Shown one piece after another: positions 26,855-38,800 of a stretch of 64,000 nt of DNA (position 1 is its first letter; each line of letters opens with the position of its first letter). Origin of the DNA: Siphonodentalium dalli (taxonomy: Eukaryota; Mollusca; Scaphopoda; Gadilida; Siphonodentaliidae); NCBI GenBank assembly GCA_032622095.1, contig CP136062.1, positions 203,511,959-203,575,958 of the forward strand, in the 5' to 3' direction. The notes below the pieces were generated by a model that was given only the letters and a program-made list of their open reading frames with translations, ran no database searches and was not told where the DNA came from. The position numbers and the translations under genes are program-made.

Positions 26855-27332
26855 TTAAAGGTACTCAACCCGATAAAACTCCTCTCAATTACTATTTCAA
26901 TGGCTTCGGGGGTCAAAAATATTTGATTCGAGTCGAGGAAGTCACCCATCAAAGCTCAGATTTGTTAGATATCGATTTTAGAAATCTATTATTTTTCATT
27001 ATCGGGAATACTATCTGGCCCAGTACTCAATCAAAATTGCGTTAAAATTACCACTTGATTTTAGAGTTATTCATCCTTGTCTGTTTGAATAGATTTGGAG
27101 TACACATCCAGAGCAGATTACGGCAGTTATTGGTACTCATCTCGAGAACATAACAAATTTGAAAAATCAATATCTAATAACTCTGAGCTTTGTTTGATGG
27201 GTTCCTCGACTCGAATCAAATATTTTTTACCCCCAAAGCCAAAGAAATAGTAATATAGGACCCTCTGATCGGATTGTTGTTGTTGGAATCTGTTGAGATG
27301 GGGACCCTCTTCACGGGTTGAGTACCTTTAAA
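26855..27332. mobile_element. Complete GGTACTCAA-family TIR element
   Basis: The ends are TTAAAGGTACTCAACCCG and CGGGTTGAGTACCTTTAA. The 478-bp interior holds two GGCTTCGGGGG/CCCCCAAAGCC blocks with GATTCGAGTCGAGGA in opposite orientation, so the inner part is also partly palindromic. It is noncoding. Relatives are at 24993, 53337-56262 and 59232. Confidence 0.82.
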
Positions 27333-28044
27333 TTTCACAAATCAAGAATAATTAAGTCTCCTCTCATAATCTTCAGATATATAATATCATGAATATATGA
27401 ACTTTACTTTTGGAAAAAAATCTATTTTAAATATTTTTCATGCCATAAAAGTGAAGTTAACGAGTATATAATATCCAATGGTTCAATGGATCTTGAATAT
27501 TGTGTTGCAATAAACGGTTGTGCCAAATTTCTCAAAGAAATTCCTGACAGATTTTGAGAAAATCGATTGTGGTTGTTCCCTAGGTGACTCACATTCAGAT
27601 TTGTTCAAATGAGGTCGCTGGGTCAAATAGTTGCGAAGCCAGGGCCATAATTCTATGTGGTCGAATGGGTTCATATTTGGTATGAATGGTCCTTGTGTGA
27701 CTGGGGTTCAGATTTGTTCAAATGAGGTCACTGGGTCAAATATAGGTGGAGCCAGGGACATAACTCCAAAAATATATTTATTTTTTTTTAATTCTGAAAA
27801 ACTAACCACGCTATAACATCCACCAGAGTACACCGACTCACCTCACCAAATTTAGTTGAAATCTGGGTTCTGGGAGAAAAATCAAGAATATATATACATA
27901 TATACATCGCTGTATAACCACAGTGAGGCAGATGCTCGATTGTGGAGCAGCAGTATGACACCCCACTTGACGAAAGACATTGACCACATCGAAAAAGTGT
28001 AGCGCGAAGTAGCGCTCGGTTTATAATGAAGGCCCCCCCCCCCC
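27333..28044. other. Intergenic, short direct repeats
   Basis: AGATTTGTTCAAATGAGGTC followed by CTGGGTCAAATA occurs at about 27597 and 27709, a direct repeat about 112 bp apart that resembles a fragment of a transposable element. A run of C follows at 28027-28048 and may be unstable. No gene is recognised. Confidence 0.45.
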
Positions 28045-30105
28045 CCCATTTGTGAATTTACAAAAAATCTCAATTTCAAACTATCAATTTGAAGGGAAAA
28101 ATGGTTATCCCTTATAACCAATGTATGCTGTACGTAGTATAACAACAACTCTTTACCCTCACATTATGAGAGATATGTTCGAATTATGAAAACAAGTGAT
28201 TTAAAAAAAACAACAATTTTTTTCATGTAGGTCAATAGACAGTTGGACAGGAAATATTAAAAAAAAAAAAAAAACACTGCATTATCTTGACTATGAACCC
28301 AACTAGGGTATGCGCTCAGACTATCATGACTGTCTGCGAGAAAATAAATAAAAAACATTTTTCATTGCATATTTTGTTTTTTTGGTAGGCCTAGCCATTT
28401 GCAGTACTATTTTTTTTTTTTTAGGAAAAATCACCATAAAACTGAATAATGTCAGAAAAGATGAATCAGCATTGAGTAATTATGTCTGCCAGATTATTGA
28501 AAACGTGGTTGAATAATATTTATGTTGTTTTGTGTTGTTTTTGGTTCTTTATTTCAGATGGTAGACTGAGTGCATACCCTAGTAGTTGGGTTCATAGTCT
28601 ATAGATAATGCAGTGTGTGTTTTTAAATATTTCCTGTCAAACTGTCTATCGCCCTACATGACAAAATGGTGGTTTCTATTTTTTAAAACCACATGTTTTC
28701 ATAATTCGAACATATCTCTCATAATATGGGCAGCCATATTAACATATACTCAATTATTTTGAGATATCTCCAAATATTTAGAGATATCTCCAAATATTTA
28801 GATATATCTCCAAATCATTTAGAGATATCTCCTAATATTTAGAGATATCTCCAAATCATTTAGAGATATCTCCAAATATTTAGATATATCTCCAAATATT
28901 TAGAGATATCTCCAAATCAGCACATATCCATAATTGAACCTGGAATTGGACTTATCTCTAAATGAATTAGAGATATCTCCAAATTAATTGAAGATATCTC
29001 TGAATCATTTGAAGATATCTCTAATTCATTTGAGGATAAGTTCTTTTTGAACATATGTAGCGTATCCGTAAATAAAATACTTCTCCATAATTCGATTTGG
29101 AGATATCTCCAAATAATTGGAGATATCTCCAAATAATTGGAGATATCTCCAAATGATTTAGAGATATCTCTAATCATTCGGAGATATCTCTAAATGAATT
29201 GGAGATATCACTAAATAATTGGAGATATCTCTAAATCGACATATCCACAATTGGACATATCCGTAAATAAATACTTCTCCATAATTCGATTTGGAGATAT
29301 CTCTAAATATTTGGAGATATCTCTAATTCAGTTGAAGATATCTCTAAATATTTGGAGATATCTCCAAATAATTGGAGATATCTCCAAATGAACTGAAGAT
29401 ATCTCTAATTATTTGGAGATATCTCCAAATGAATTAGAGATATCTCTAAATGAATTGGAGATATCTCCAAATCGAATTAGAGATATCTCTAAATGATTTG
29501 CACTTCTCCTCAAATAAGTACTTATCCGTAATAAAGAAGAGCAATTGGAGATATCTCCAAATCATTTAGAGATATCTCTAAATACATTGGAGATATCTCT
29601 AAATGAATTGGAGATATCTCTAAATGATTTATGGATAAGTGGATAAATCGAATATACTTCTCCGTAAATGCATTTGTGGATATATCTAAATGATTTGAAG
29701 ATATCTTCAAATATTTGGAGATATCTCCAAATGAATTAGAGATATCTCCAAATATTTAGAGATATCTTCAAATGCTTTGGTGTCCTAAATAGTTAGGGTA
29801 TGAATTGAAGAGCTCTCCAAATCGATTTAGAAATATCTGCAATTTATTTGAAAATATCTCCAACTGAATTAGAGTTATCTCCAATTATTTGGAGATATCT
29901 CCAAATATTTAGAGATATCTCCAAATATTAAGAAATATCTCCAAATATTTGAGTATATGTTAATTTGGCTGCCCATACTCATATAGTGAGGAGCTAGTAT
30001 TATAATACTAAAACATACATTGGATATAAAGGATAATGATTTTTCCCTTCAAATTGATTGTTTGAAATTGAGATTTTTATGTTTACTCATACCATAGTAT
30101 ATGGT
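28045..30105. mobile_element. Long foldback element split by a later insertion
   Basis: The left arm, about 28045-28312, is inverted in two blocks: 28562-28724 and about 29978-30105. For example GAACCCAACTAGGGTATGC at 28297 is mirrored at 28574, and CAATTTGAAGGGAAAAA near 28087 is mirrored near 30045. The right arm is interrupted by the element at 28725-29977. A loop of about 250 bp separates the arms. No coding sequence is seen. Confidence 0.8.
28725..29977. mobile_element. TIR element made of reiterated GAGATATCTC palindromes
   Basis: Terminal inverted repeats begin TATGGGCAGCC and contain TTAACATATACTCAA. The interior, about 1.2 kb, consists of roughly fifty variants of a unit of about 20 bp centred on the perfect palindrome GAGATATCTC, with linkers such as CAAATAATTG. 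The flanks CTCATA (28718-28723 and 29978-29983) are a candidate target duplication. Comparison with the intact left arm of the surrounding foldback locates the insertion. It is noncoding; open frames through it are by-products of the repetition. Confidence 0.82.
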
Positions 30106-31009
30106 AAACATAGTGTCGACGTCCGGATTGGCAACTCGTCGTTATATAGTTCGTCCGTCTGTCTAGCCGTTTGTCTGTCTGGCCGTAGGAACTTTACGCA
30201 TGATGCAATAACTCAAACATTTTCTATCTGATCGGAACTAAATTATGAATTTTCTCAGCTCAAAAGACAGATCGAGTTCGAATATGGGTTTGATCCGACT
30301 ATTTGTAACTGAGTTATGGCCCTTTTTCGAAAAATATTTACTCATACAAAAATTCCTTGCTCAATTTAACAAAAAAATAACATAACATAATTATATGAGA
30401 TGAGGGGGTGGTGCAAGCGCTAAACGCGAATGACTATCTGACACCAAAAATACCGGTGACAGGCAGAAAGATCACTGCCAGAAAATTTACAGACTGTGTA
30501 GCCTACGTGTCATTAAACATGATCGTTGAAAAAGAGGATGTAAAAATGAGAGAGAAACAAGTGGAAGAATGGGTCGTGTGCAGTTCAGTGGTCCCGAGTT
30601 GTTCTTAATGGCACTCCGCAACGATGGAATCACTGATCACAGTCCTCAACGGAAACAACACCATTTTTACCCAGTGCGCCTAAATCAGAATTGGTTCCTG
30701 CACTGCACCACCCACAGATAAGTACCGTATAAAGATAAAGAAGTTACCTTCAAGTCATTTTGGGGTGATCTGATGGTATCCAATTAATGGTAGGCCTATA
30801 TATAACAGGACCGGGTAGCCTATCATAGCAAAATCATGTATATATACATCGCTGGCAAAATATAGCCTATAAAATGTGTCACCAGTAAATTGTTGGTCAG
30901 TCAACATGCAACACCGTTCATTTGTTAAAACATTTCGACAAAAGCTAAAACTAATGGCTACAAAATTTAACTTTCAAGTACGGTATCTAGCCACTGAGAT
31001 AAATTATGA
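30106..31009. other. Dispersed-repeat remnant and one unassigned open frame
   Basis: About 30110-30330 has the look of a repeat fragment (GTCGACGTCCGG, then alternating CCGTCTGTCT, then ATGGCCCTTTTTCG). An open frame of 66 codons at 30408-30608 on the + strand has a Lys/Glu-rich middle but no recognisable domain or splice context. I do not call it a gene. The remainder shows nothing definite. Confidence 0.4.
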
Positions 31010-31215
31010 TGATATATGGTGCCCGGACCGAAATTGAGCCATAATTCATGTTCTGATGTTACCGTTTTAGAAACTACCGAACGACCAGACTGGCAAGGAC
31101 GTCCACTTTCTTCTCGAGACAACTTACCTGTTCAGATTTCCGCGGAGTTACTGCTCAGAACAGCCAATCGCACACGCACCCCAACCGGCGAGAGGAGAGT
31201 TTGACGTGTCGGGTG
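31010..31215. promoter_or_regulatory. CpG-richer patch with CCAAT-type motif, possible promoter or 5' exon
   Basis: This 200-bp stretch is clearly richer in CpG than its surroundings and is free of recognised repeats. It contains CAGCCAATCG (a CCAAT box) and, read on the minus strand, a good donor context CTGAACAGGTAAGT. It could be a promoter with a noncoding first exon. TRIQK lies about 4.7 kb to the right on the + strand, so an upstream start for it is possible but unproven. This is an inference. Confidence 0.25.
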
Positions 31216-31385
31216 TTGGGTGTTGACAATCAATTTGATGAGTATGAAAAGTTGAAAACACCCGACAACTCTGACATTACTCTGTTATAAATTAGGTGAA
31301 TAATCACTATGGAGTAAAATTCACATTTATTAATAATTGCGCTGAATCTATTTCCTGTTACTTACGAATAATTTCTTTACCATGT

Positions 31386-32675
31386 TTACTGGAGATTCTT
31401 GAAATTTTGCAAAAAGGGCCTGTGCCAAATGCATTCTCTTATAAAGTTATATATGCGAGCCCCGGCCCCCACAGGGCCTGTGGTGGGGGGGGGGGGACTC
31501 GCATGAGGGAGACCAGCATATAGAAGAGAATGCATGGGCCTAACAATATTTATCGTTAATTATACCCTACCTGACCTACTGTATAAATGCAATCTGGAGC
31601 TCGTCAACCAAAAAAAATCTTACTAAAATCAGAAAATTACAGGAGAATGCCCTAAAAATTATCTCAAATGGTACTAGTAATATTTCCACATATTCCAGAC
31701 AAGCCAAACTACTAATGCTTGATGACATTGGGAACATGCAGCTAATTAGAATACTGCATGACTACCATACACATGCACTACCCGATTCCTTATCAAAATT
31801 ATTCACAAACCTAGCAGATATACATAGCCATAATACTCGCTCAAAATCAAAAGGTAATCTATATCATGAATTTAAAAGGACCAAACCCTAAAAAAATGCA
31901 ATCTCAAACAAAGCCCGAGCATTATGGAATAGCCTCCCTGAAGATTGCAAATTACGCATTGAAACATGTATTGACTACCCCAAATATCTAAAAGATCACT
32001 TTATCAATAGCTATAATGTATCATAAATGACCCATATGTGTTAATCACCTTCTATATTATTCAAATTCATCAAAGGACAAAAAACAAACAAAGCACCATA
32101 TACTTAGCCCAAATCAACTGAGATCCACTGGTAACTCAGTCACATCCTTACACATTCATTAAATTGAAATAATAATGTTTCAGGAAATCAAGTAACATAT
32201 AGTTCTATTGCTTATGAGCGTATCTTCAACATATTATGCACACCATTTACCACCCCACCCCTCCCCCTCCCCAACCTACATCTCTTTCTCCCTCTCAACT
32301 GTTCTTCTCCTCTTGCACTTGCACCCACATTATGTCTATATTATAATTATTGTATTATTATAGGGCTCTGACACATAAGCCATGGCTTCCACAGAGCCCC
32401 ATTACCATATTGTAATTTATGTATACTGAGCATCAAATAAAATCACTTGAGTTTGAGTTTAGACCTTGTAAGCCACTGCGCATTCTTTTATATATGTGAG
32501 AGTTTCAAGACTTGTACCAGTAGCCTATATATAAGAGAATTAATGCACTGGCACATGATATATTTAATGCTGCACCAGCTTTCATCCCTAATGGAGACTC
32601 TGATATATAAAAGAACACACTGTTTCACATCATTATAATGCTGCATCAGCATTGTAGCTCCCGTCATTAAATGGT
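31386..32675. mobile_element. TTAA-type MITE interrupted by a LINE
   Basis: The left part (ACTGGAGATTC to about 31555) and right part (GACCTTGTAAGCC at 32461 to about 32675) together make one MITE of the hairpin family, with ATTCTCTTATA units on both sides. The end TTAA signatures are eroded. In uninterrupted copies the central TAACAATATTTACC is directly followed by TTGACCTTGTAAGCC; here the LINE separates them. Confidence 0.75.
31555..32459 (+). pseudogene. 5'-truncated non-LTR retrotransposon (LINE), decayed reverse transcriptase C-terminus
   Basis: The frame from about 31611 to 32026 encodes features typical of the C-terminal end of LINE reverse transcriptases: KLQENALKIISNGTS, then YSRQAKLLML, HNTRSK, and KARALWNSLPEDC. 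A stop codon interrupts it after KRTKP, and a frameshift lies near 31610. After the final stop at 32024-32026 comes a 3' region of about 430 bp with a GGGCTCTG/CAGAGCCC hairpin near 32363-32399 and an A-rich end. Polymerase and endonuclease parts are missing, so it is a dead fragment. The exact clade (CR1/L2/jockey-like) cannot be fixed by eye. Confidence 0.8.
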
Positions 32676-33378
32676 TTTGTAACACAATTCCTCTTATTTG
32701 CCATCAATCTCAAATCATATATAGCCGTACATGTACTCTACGATTTTTTTCTAAATTTCAGCCATCATACCATTGGTATTCACTTTGACTTCTTTACAGC
32801 CTCATTTTTGTTTCAAAATTTGCGATTTCTTATATAGCCTATTGCCCTAACAACTGAAATTATGTTTAAAAACTCCTTTTTATTTGCTTGTAATTTATTA
32901 TATTTGTAACCTGTTAAAACAATATACGTGTATGTCTTTATATCAAAAATAAATAAATCAATCAATCAATATTTGAAAAAAAGGTGTGAAATGGAGTCCT
33001 CTTAATCTTATGGAATGTTAACTATCTATATACTCCATTTATGTGCATGATCTATAAACTCATGTTTTCAATTTCTGCTCAAGTTTAAATGAAATATGCT
33101 TAATCCCAAATAGAGAAATTGGTGGAGCATAAAAATTTCTTAAATTGCTTAAGTGCAAACTATTTTTGATCAGGAATAAATGTGAAAATGCATGGTCTCC
33201 CATAATGTCTACTACTCCAATATGGTGTGCATGGGCCATACCATGAACCATGCAACTCTTCATGAACATTTCAAAATCAGAGGTGCTCATTTTATGATAC
33301 ATTTTCTGAAAATATAGCTTTCAGGCTTTTCAGATGTGGTTTATTTATTATGTAGGATATTGTCATTCAGATAATATT

Positions 33379-33780
33379 AAGGGCATTGTGGACCCATTTC
33401 CCCCAAAATTTGATGGAGTAAAAATAAAGGATTCTGTTCACATATATTAGTAATCACAGCAACCATGCCTAGTCCAACAAATTAGACTTTCGGATTAATA
33501 GGAATTTTAATATTTGGACATTTATGGACCTTTTAATCCTTAAGGATTAATACAATCGTAAATGTCCAAATATTAAAATATGTATTAATCCGAATAGTCT
33601 AATTTGTTGGACTAAACAATGCCCATTAATGCAACATTTTAAGAGCATAATTCATAGTGGACTATGTTAGAATACAAAATGTGAACTTTATAGAGGTTTT
33701 AAAAATAAATTTTTCTTAGAATGGTCCAACAAACACAAATTTAGTCCGAAAAAGCTAGGGGAATATGTACTGAACACATT
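33379..33780. mobile_element. AAGGGCTTTGTG-family element, inverted, interrupted copy
   Basis: The left end AAGGGCATTGTGGACCC and interior blocks (AAAGGATTCTGTTCA, ACAAAATGTGAACTTTAT, GAATATGTACTGAACAC) match the complement of the copy at 2799-3140. The far terminus is not found. It is interrupted at 33470-33614 by a palindromic MITE. Confidence 0.72.
33470..33614. mobile_element. 145-bp palindromic MITE with about 9-bp target duplication
   Basis: The ends are TAGTCCAACAAATTAGAC and GTCTAATTTGTTGGACTA, and almost the whole element is palindromic around CCTTAAGG. The flanks AACCATGCC (33461-33469) and AACAATGCC (33615-33623) differ by one base. The related copy at 2799-3140 shows the unfilled site, which confirms the insertion. 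Confidence 0.85.
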
Positions 33781-35416
33781 GGCTAGGGGGACAGACTTTT
33801 ACTACTGGAGAAAACACCCTGTTTATTCCAACCCCAGAATTTATTGATAAAAAACTCACATTTAGTACAAAATTTCTGTATGTATCGACAGATCTAATGT
33901 CATTCTGCCCAAATCAATCGCATACTGTAATTGAATCCACGTCTTCACTCATTTTCAGCCCCTGTGGCTTCCTCCTTCCAAAGGAACTCAAGCTCTATAT
34001 ATGTGTGGATTAAAAGATGCCAGAGATGAATATCATAAGTGGATACAGGGTTTCTGCTAGGGGTCGGGGGAATGGGTCCGGTAGCTGCTACATATGGGGG
34101 AAACCCAGTAAATAATTAAATATATGAAGACCGATTAATCTGTAATTTTGCCATTTACCGTACCGGCCGATGTATAAGTCGCAACTTTCTAACCCAATTT
34201 CCCTTATTAAAAACTTCCTGCGACTTATGGATCGGTATGTCATGAGGGGCATTTTTCATCAGGATTTTGAGAAACAAATGGCGATCACAGGTATAGCAAC
34301 AAGACAAAATGCCGGCGCAAACTAAATCTAAAAAGATGATAAATCCGATATTTAAAAAAAGATAGTAACCAACCCATTCTCACTGTGTCTGTGTGTCTTT
34401 ATTTTATTCCCTGTCTCACACATTTATATCAAATTATATGTATTAGTATATCTGATAATTCAACTGCAAGAGAGCAGCAAAACATTGGGCGTCCTTGACC
34501 TGACTAATAATCGTGGACAATGTGCATGATATTCAATGACTGCGGTATAATAGCTTTGATTATCTCTATTATTGTGACACAGTCAACTGTACGTGTCTGC
34601 AAACTTCTACTAGATGATGTCACATCGGAATGATTATCTAAGCCAGCCCGGGAACGAGCATTAGACAAACTCTTACTCTGAATGGGGCATTGACGCGAAG
34701 CCGCGAACTTGTGTATGTTGCACAAAGATTCTTTAATGATGATCGCCATTAGCCCAAGCATTTTCATGCTTCAGTTCGCGACAATGAGGCAACCACTAAA
34801 TTAACGATCCATTGCCCTAAAACAACAGTAAGCCAAGTCGCAATTTTATATTACTATAAATGATACGATATTTGTGTGTTTCCTCATCCCTCAAATTATA
34901 CACATGTTTTATACAAGTTGGAATAATGATGAATAAATTAGTACAAACGCCTCGTCAATATTCACGTCAAGATAAAAAATGAGGCAGTTTTTATGATCCA
35001 CGTTCCCATACTCTGAAGTAAATTGAACCAATGATATCTCCCTTGATAGGGAATTCCCCACCAATCACGTGGGGGAATCCTGTGGAACTATTTGTGGGGT
35101 GTCACTATTTATGGTTTGTTCATGCTGTTATTTTTTTTCTTCTGAAGATGGACTGTGTCGATTCCATTTGGTCGTTATTAATGAAAATAGGATTAGATAT
35201 CATATATAGCCTGTCGAGACAGACAAGACTGAATAAGTTTTTAATAAAGTCATTTATTTGTGTATGAGCAGGATTTCATGGCAAAAGTCGGCAGGGGGAA
35301 TGGGTCCGGGCGGCAGACCCGCAGCCAGCCTGGCGGAAACCCTGGGATACCTTGCTATATAATAACATCAGGTCTTCAGCTACAAGATTCAAATTTTCAA
35401 AGAGAGAAGATGGTAT
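33781..35416. other. Intergenic, minor repeats, no gene recognised
   Basis: At 34157-34241 a small inverted pair, ATAAGTCGCAACT and CTGCGACTTAT, marks a short element of the kind ending in a CCGTACCGGCC-like sequence. A GGGGGAATGGGTCCGG motif appears near 34067 and again near 35295, evidently a dispersed hairpin repeat. Any noncoding first exon of TRIQK could lie here, but nothing identifies it. Confidence 0.4.
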
Positions 35417-35682
35417 TTAACCCTTCCATGACTGGAGCTTCCTGAAATGTTATGAAAACCCTGTTCCAATGCATTATCTTATATATGTGAGTCTGCCATA
35501 GGGAGCCACGCATATATAAGAGAATACATTGGCCTAACAATATATACCTTGACCTTGTTAGCCAGCGGATTCTCTTATATATGTGAGGCTCCCTATGGGA
35601 GACTCCCATATATAAGAGAATCCACTGACACTAGGTCTTTAAGGATGCATGACCAGCGCAGCTCCCGTCATGAAAGGGTTAC
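35417..35682. mobile_element. TTAA-type MITE with two hairpins
   Basis: It begins TTAACCCTTCCATGAC and ends CATGAAAGGGTTAC, the last base of TTAA having changed. Two ATTCTCTTATATATG hairpins flank the central TATACCTTGACCTTG. The structure and length match the copy at 2428. It ends 173 bp before the TRIQK start codon, so it may lie in its promoter or 5' untranslated region. Confidence 0.84.
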
Positions 35683-35855
35683 ACATGCCTTTGTGGTTTA
35701 TTTTTTAACAGAAATTTGGAACTTTATAAGTTATGCAAGAATGAATCTGTATAAAATTATATTTTGTAGAAATATGGATGGTATATGAAGTGTACAATTT
35801 GTACTCCCCATACTAGTGCAAAATGTGTTAGTGAGGTGCATTAAAGCTTGTAACA

Positions 35856-38800
35856 ATGGGAAAGAAGGATGCGCACGTGACAAATCTGCCAGTTGATCAG
35901 TATCGCAAACAAATAGGTAAGTACTTAATACACCCCACAGCTGAATTGAAATGTGCGTAGTTAGATTACATGCATCCAGTTGTCTGTCTACCATCTGTCT
36001 GTCAGTCCATCTGCTCCAGCAGATATCTCAGCCATGGTTTGTCGGATATTGTCTGGGCCAAAGAAAAAAATATTTGTGGTTTGGGTTTCCCTACCAACCC
36101 TATTTTAAACCCCCTACCCTGCCCTACCTGTAAGTTTTTATCATTGTTTTCAAGAAAATCTATTTAATTTTTTATCCAAAATTTCATAAAACACAAAAAA
36201 CACATTTAAGCATATCAGAATAGGTTAATTTCTAAGTAAAAGTATTGTGTAATATTAAAATTTATACAAAAATAATCAAAAGTAGTTTTATGTCAATCTT
36301 GCAGAGTAAAATACGCACAAGAATAGTCATAAGTACTAGTATATGTCAAAATAAAAAGTTTTAAAGCCTACCTACCGACCCTATTTTTTTCTCGGCTTGT
36401 AACCCAAACCAGACATTTAATTTTCTTTGGCCCTGTCCATATGTCTGTCATGTCCATAGACACAATTTGTCCGAGCTTGTATTCCTACATTTTTCATAAA
36501 ATTTTGGGAACCTGTATACCTGCAAGTAAGTTATCCCCCATTTTTGACTTAGAAATTGATATAAATGGATAATATAGTCCGAGCTTAATGCACTGCAGAG
36601 GGTATCCTTAGTCCCCAATGGGTCTCACCTCTGGTTTTGATTGCATTTTCCGTTCCAAAGTTATTCTTGTTTACAGTAATGCCCTAAATAATCGACTCCT
36701 TAACCACAGCAGAATTATGGGAATATGGCTTGTTGCCATTCATCGGAAAGCTCTCCTGGAAAATTACTCATATTCTGCTGTGGTTAAGGAGTCGATTATT
36801 TAGGGCATTACTGTATCTTGGAATGTTGAGGTTTTTTTTGTCCATCTGCATGAGGACCTCAGCCATGGGTCGTAGGATCTCAATGAAAGTGTGTATATAC
36901 AAAGAACTGCACTTGTATCTTACTGGCTGTAAGTTTAAGGCACAAGTGTGATTGTGTAACTTGATAGCAGCAGATGTCTCTGAGGGTTTCCCTTCCTTGA
37001 TCGCAAGAGTGCCATAAACTATCATACTCTCAGGTGCCTAATAATCGTGATGGCCTAATAATAGTGATGTGTGGGGATTTAGGCTGAAATTAATAATAGT
37101 GATGGCAATTTCACTCTATGTCTCAATTCCAAATAATAGCGATCGTTGGGAATTTTCTCCAAAATTAATAATCGTGCTGACACTATTATTTGGCACCTGA
37201 GAGTACAGTAACACACGTGTGCAGTTCTGTGAAAACTTTTACCAACAATTTCAGGCAAACAAGATTGGCAGAAAAGTAAGAAAGATATCAAGAGTGCAAA
37301 ATCCAGGTCTGGAACATTTGAGGATCAACAGCTGAAAATAGGGGTAAGTGCAAGATTTTATTTAAACCATTCTTATAACAAACCAAAGCCGGACACTTTG
37401 GGTCATATATATATAGGCTATATCTGATTTTGTTATGTCACCAATTATCTGATTTTGTTATGTCACCAATTATTATCTAATACGACACTGCTGTTTTTGA
37501 ATTTTTGCGACCACTTTTGTCACACAGTAGATCAGTGGTATTAAAGCATTACACCCATCAGTAAGCCCATCCTCGAAGATAAGCCCAGTCTGGGTTTTTT
37601 ACCCTAAACAAAACATGGAGTGGTCCTCGTAGATAAGCCCACCCCCATTTATGAGCATTTGGAAGGTGAATACAAATGTAGAATAGAAGAAAATACTCAA
37701 GCACATCTTTTATTATTTTTTCCAGTTGTTTTTCTTAAATAATAAAGATGTATAATAGTATACACTTGTGTTAATATTGTTGTGAATTATACACATCTTA
37801 TTCTATTGTTGGTTGTTGGATCAATCAAAAAGGTATCAATTCAATAAAATCAAAGGTGTCATCGTTCACACCTCTATCAGAGTAAATCCAATGGGATGTG
37901 GAGTGATGATTTGGTGTTTTTGTAGGATCCTTTGATAATGCTGAAGAGTGATCTGTTGTGTTTTTATAAGAATTATCTTGATTAATAATCATTAGTGTAA
38001 CTAAATTAACTTGTGAACTCATCTGACATACAACCGTATTGTTTTAGAAATTGATCCCAAAATGTACAACCTTATTCAAAATGATTCCAAATGTATAGAA
38101 CTGTCTATCACTGTTTTTGGTTATTATCATATGATTTAATCTTCTTAATAATATAAATAAAACTAAATATTATCTTTATTCAATACAAAAATATGGTATT
38201 GGTATAAAACATGATGTTAGGTCGGCACCTGAAGGCTAACAGAATTTTTGCACATGGGGGTCCTCATGAGTAAGCCCAGTACTCACTTTTTGAGCAAAAA
38301 CATGCACGAGCCCCCCGGGCTTACTGATGGGTGTATACAGTAATGTCGTAATCGGAAATAATTGTGCGTCTTTCAATTGCCGGCATTCCAAAATGAGGGG
38401 AGTTACTATCGGAATTATGCACAGTGAAGTTCATTCGTAACATTTTATTGAAAACATATTACATTAACGACAGCACTGTGAAATATAAATTTGCATTGGA
38501 GTGGCCTAAAATATAAATCGCGCGTGCAATGGGAAAATCACTCTGGCAGGGCGATACTGGAGACAATACTGGAATTGAAATTAAATTTGTGATGCATGCA
38601 AATGTTATTATATCACATTTAAATTATCCTAATATTACATAGTACATACGTGCATTTGATAATCCTTGGATATCCTTCTATTTTCATGAATAGACAAGGA
38701 ACACATACTTATAAACAAAGCAGAAGATACATTCAGGTTAACGCGAATTCGGTCGATGTGGAAACTGCATGATGACGTTGTTCGTCGAGTTTCGTTGAAA

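Noticed and set aside
28917..29710. Minus-strand open frames with repeated LEIS motifs
   Set aside because: They are translations of the GAGATATCTC palindrome repeats, with no start context or domain.
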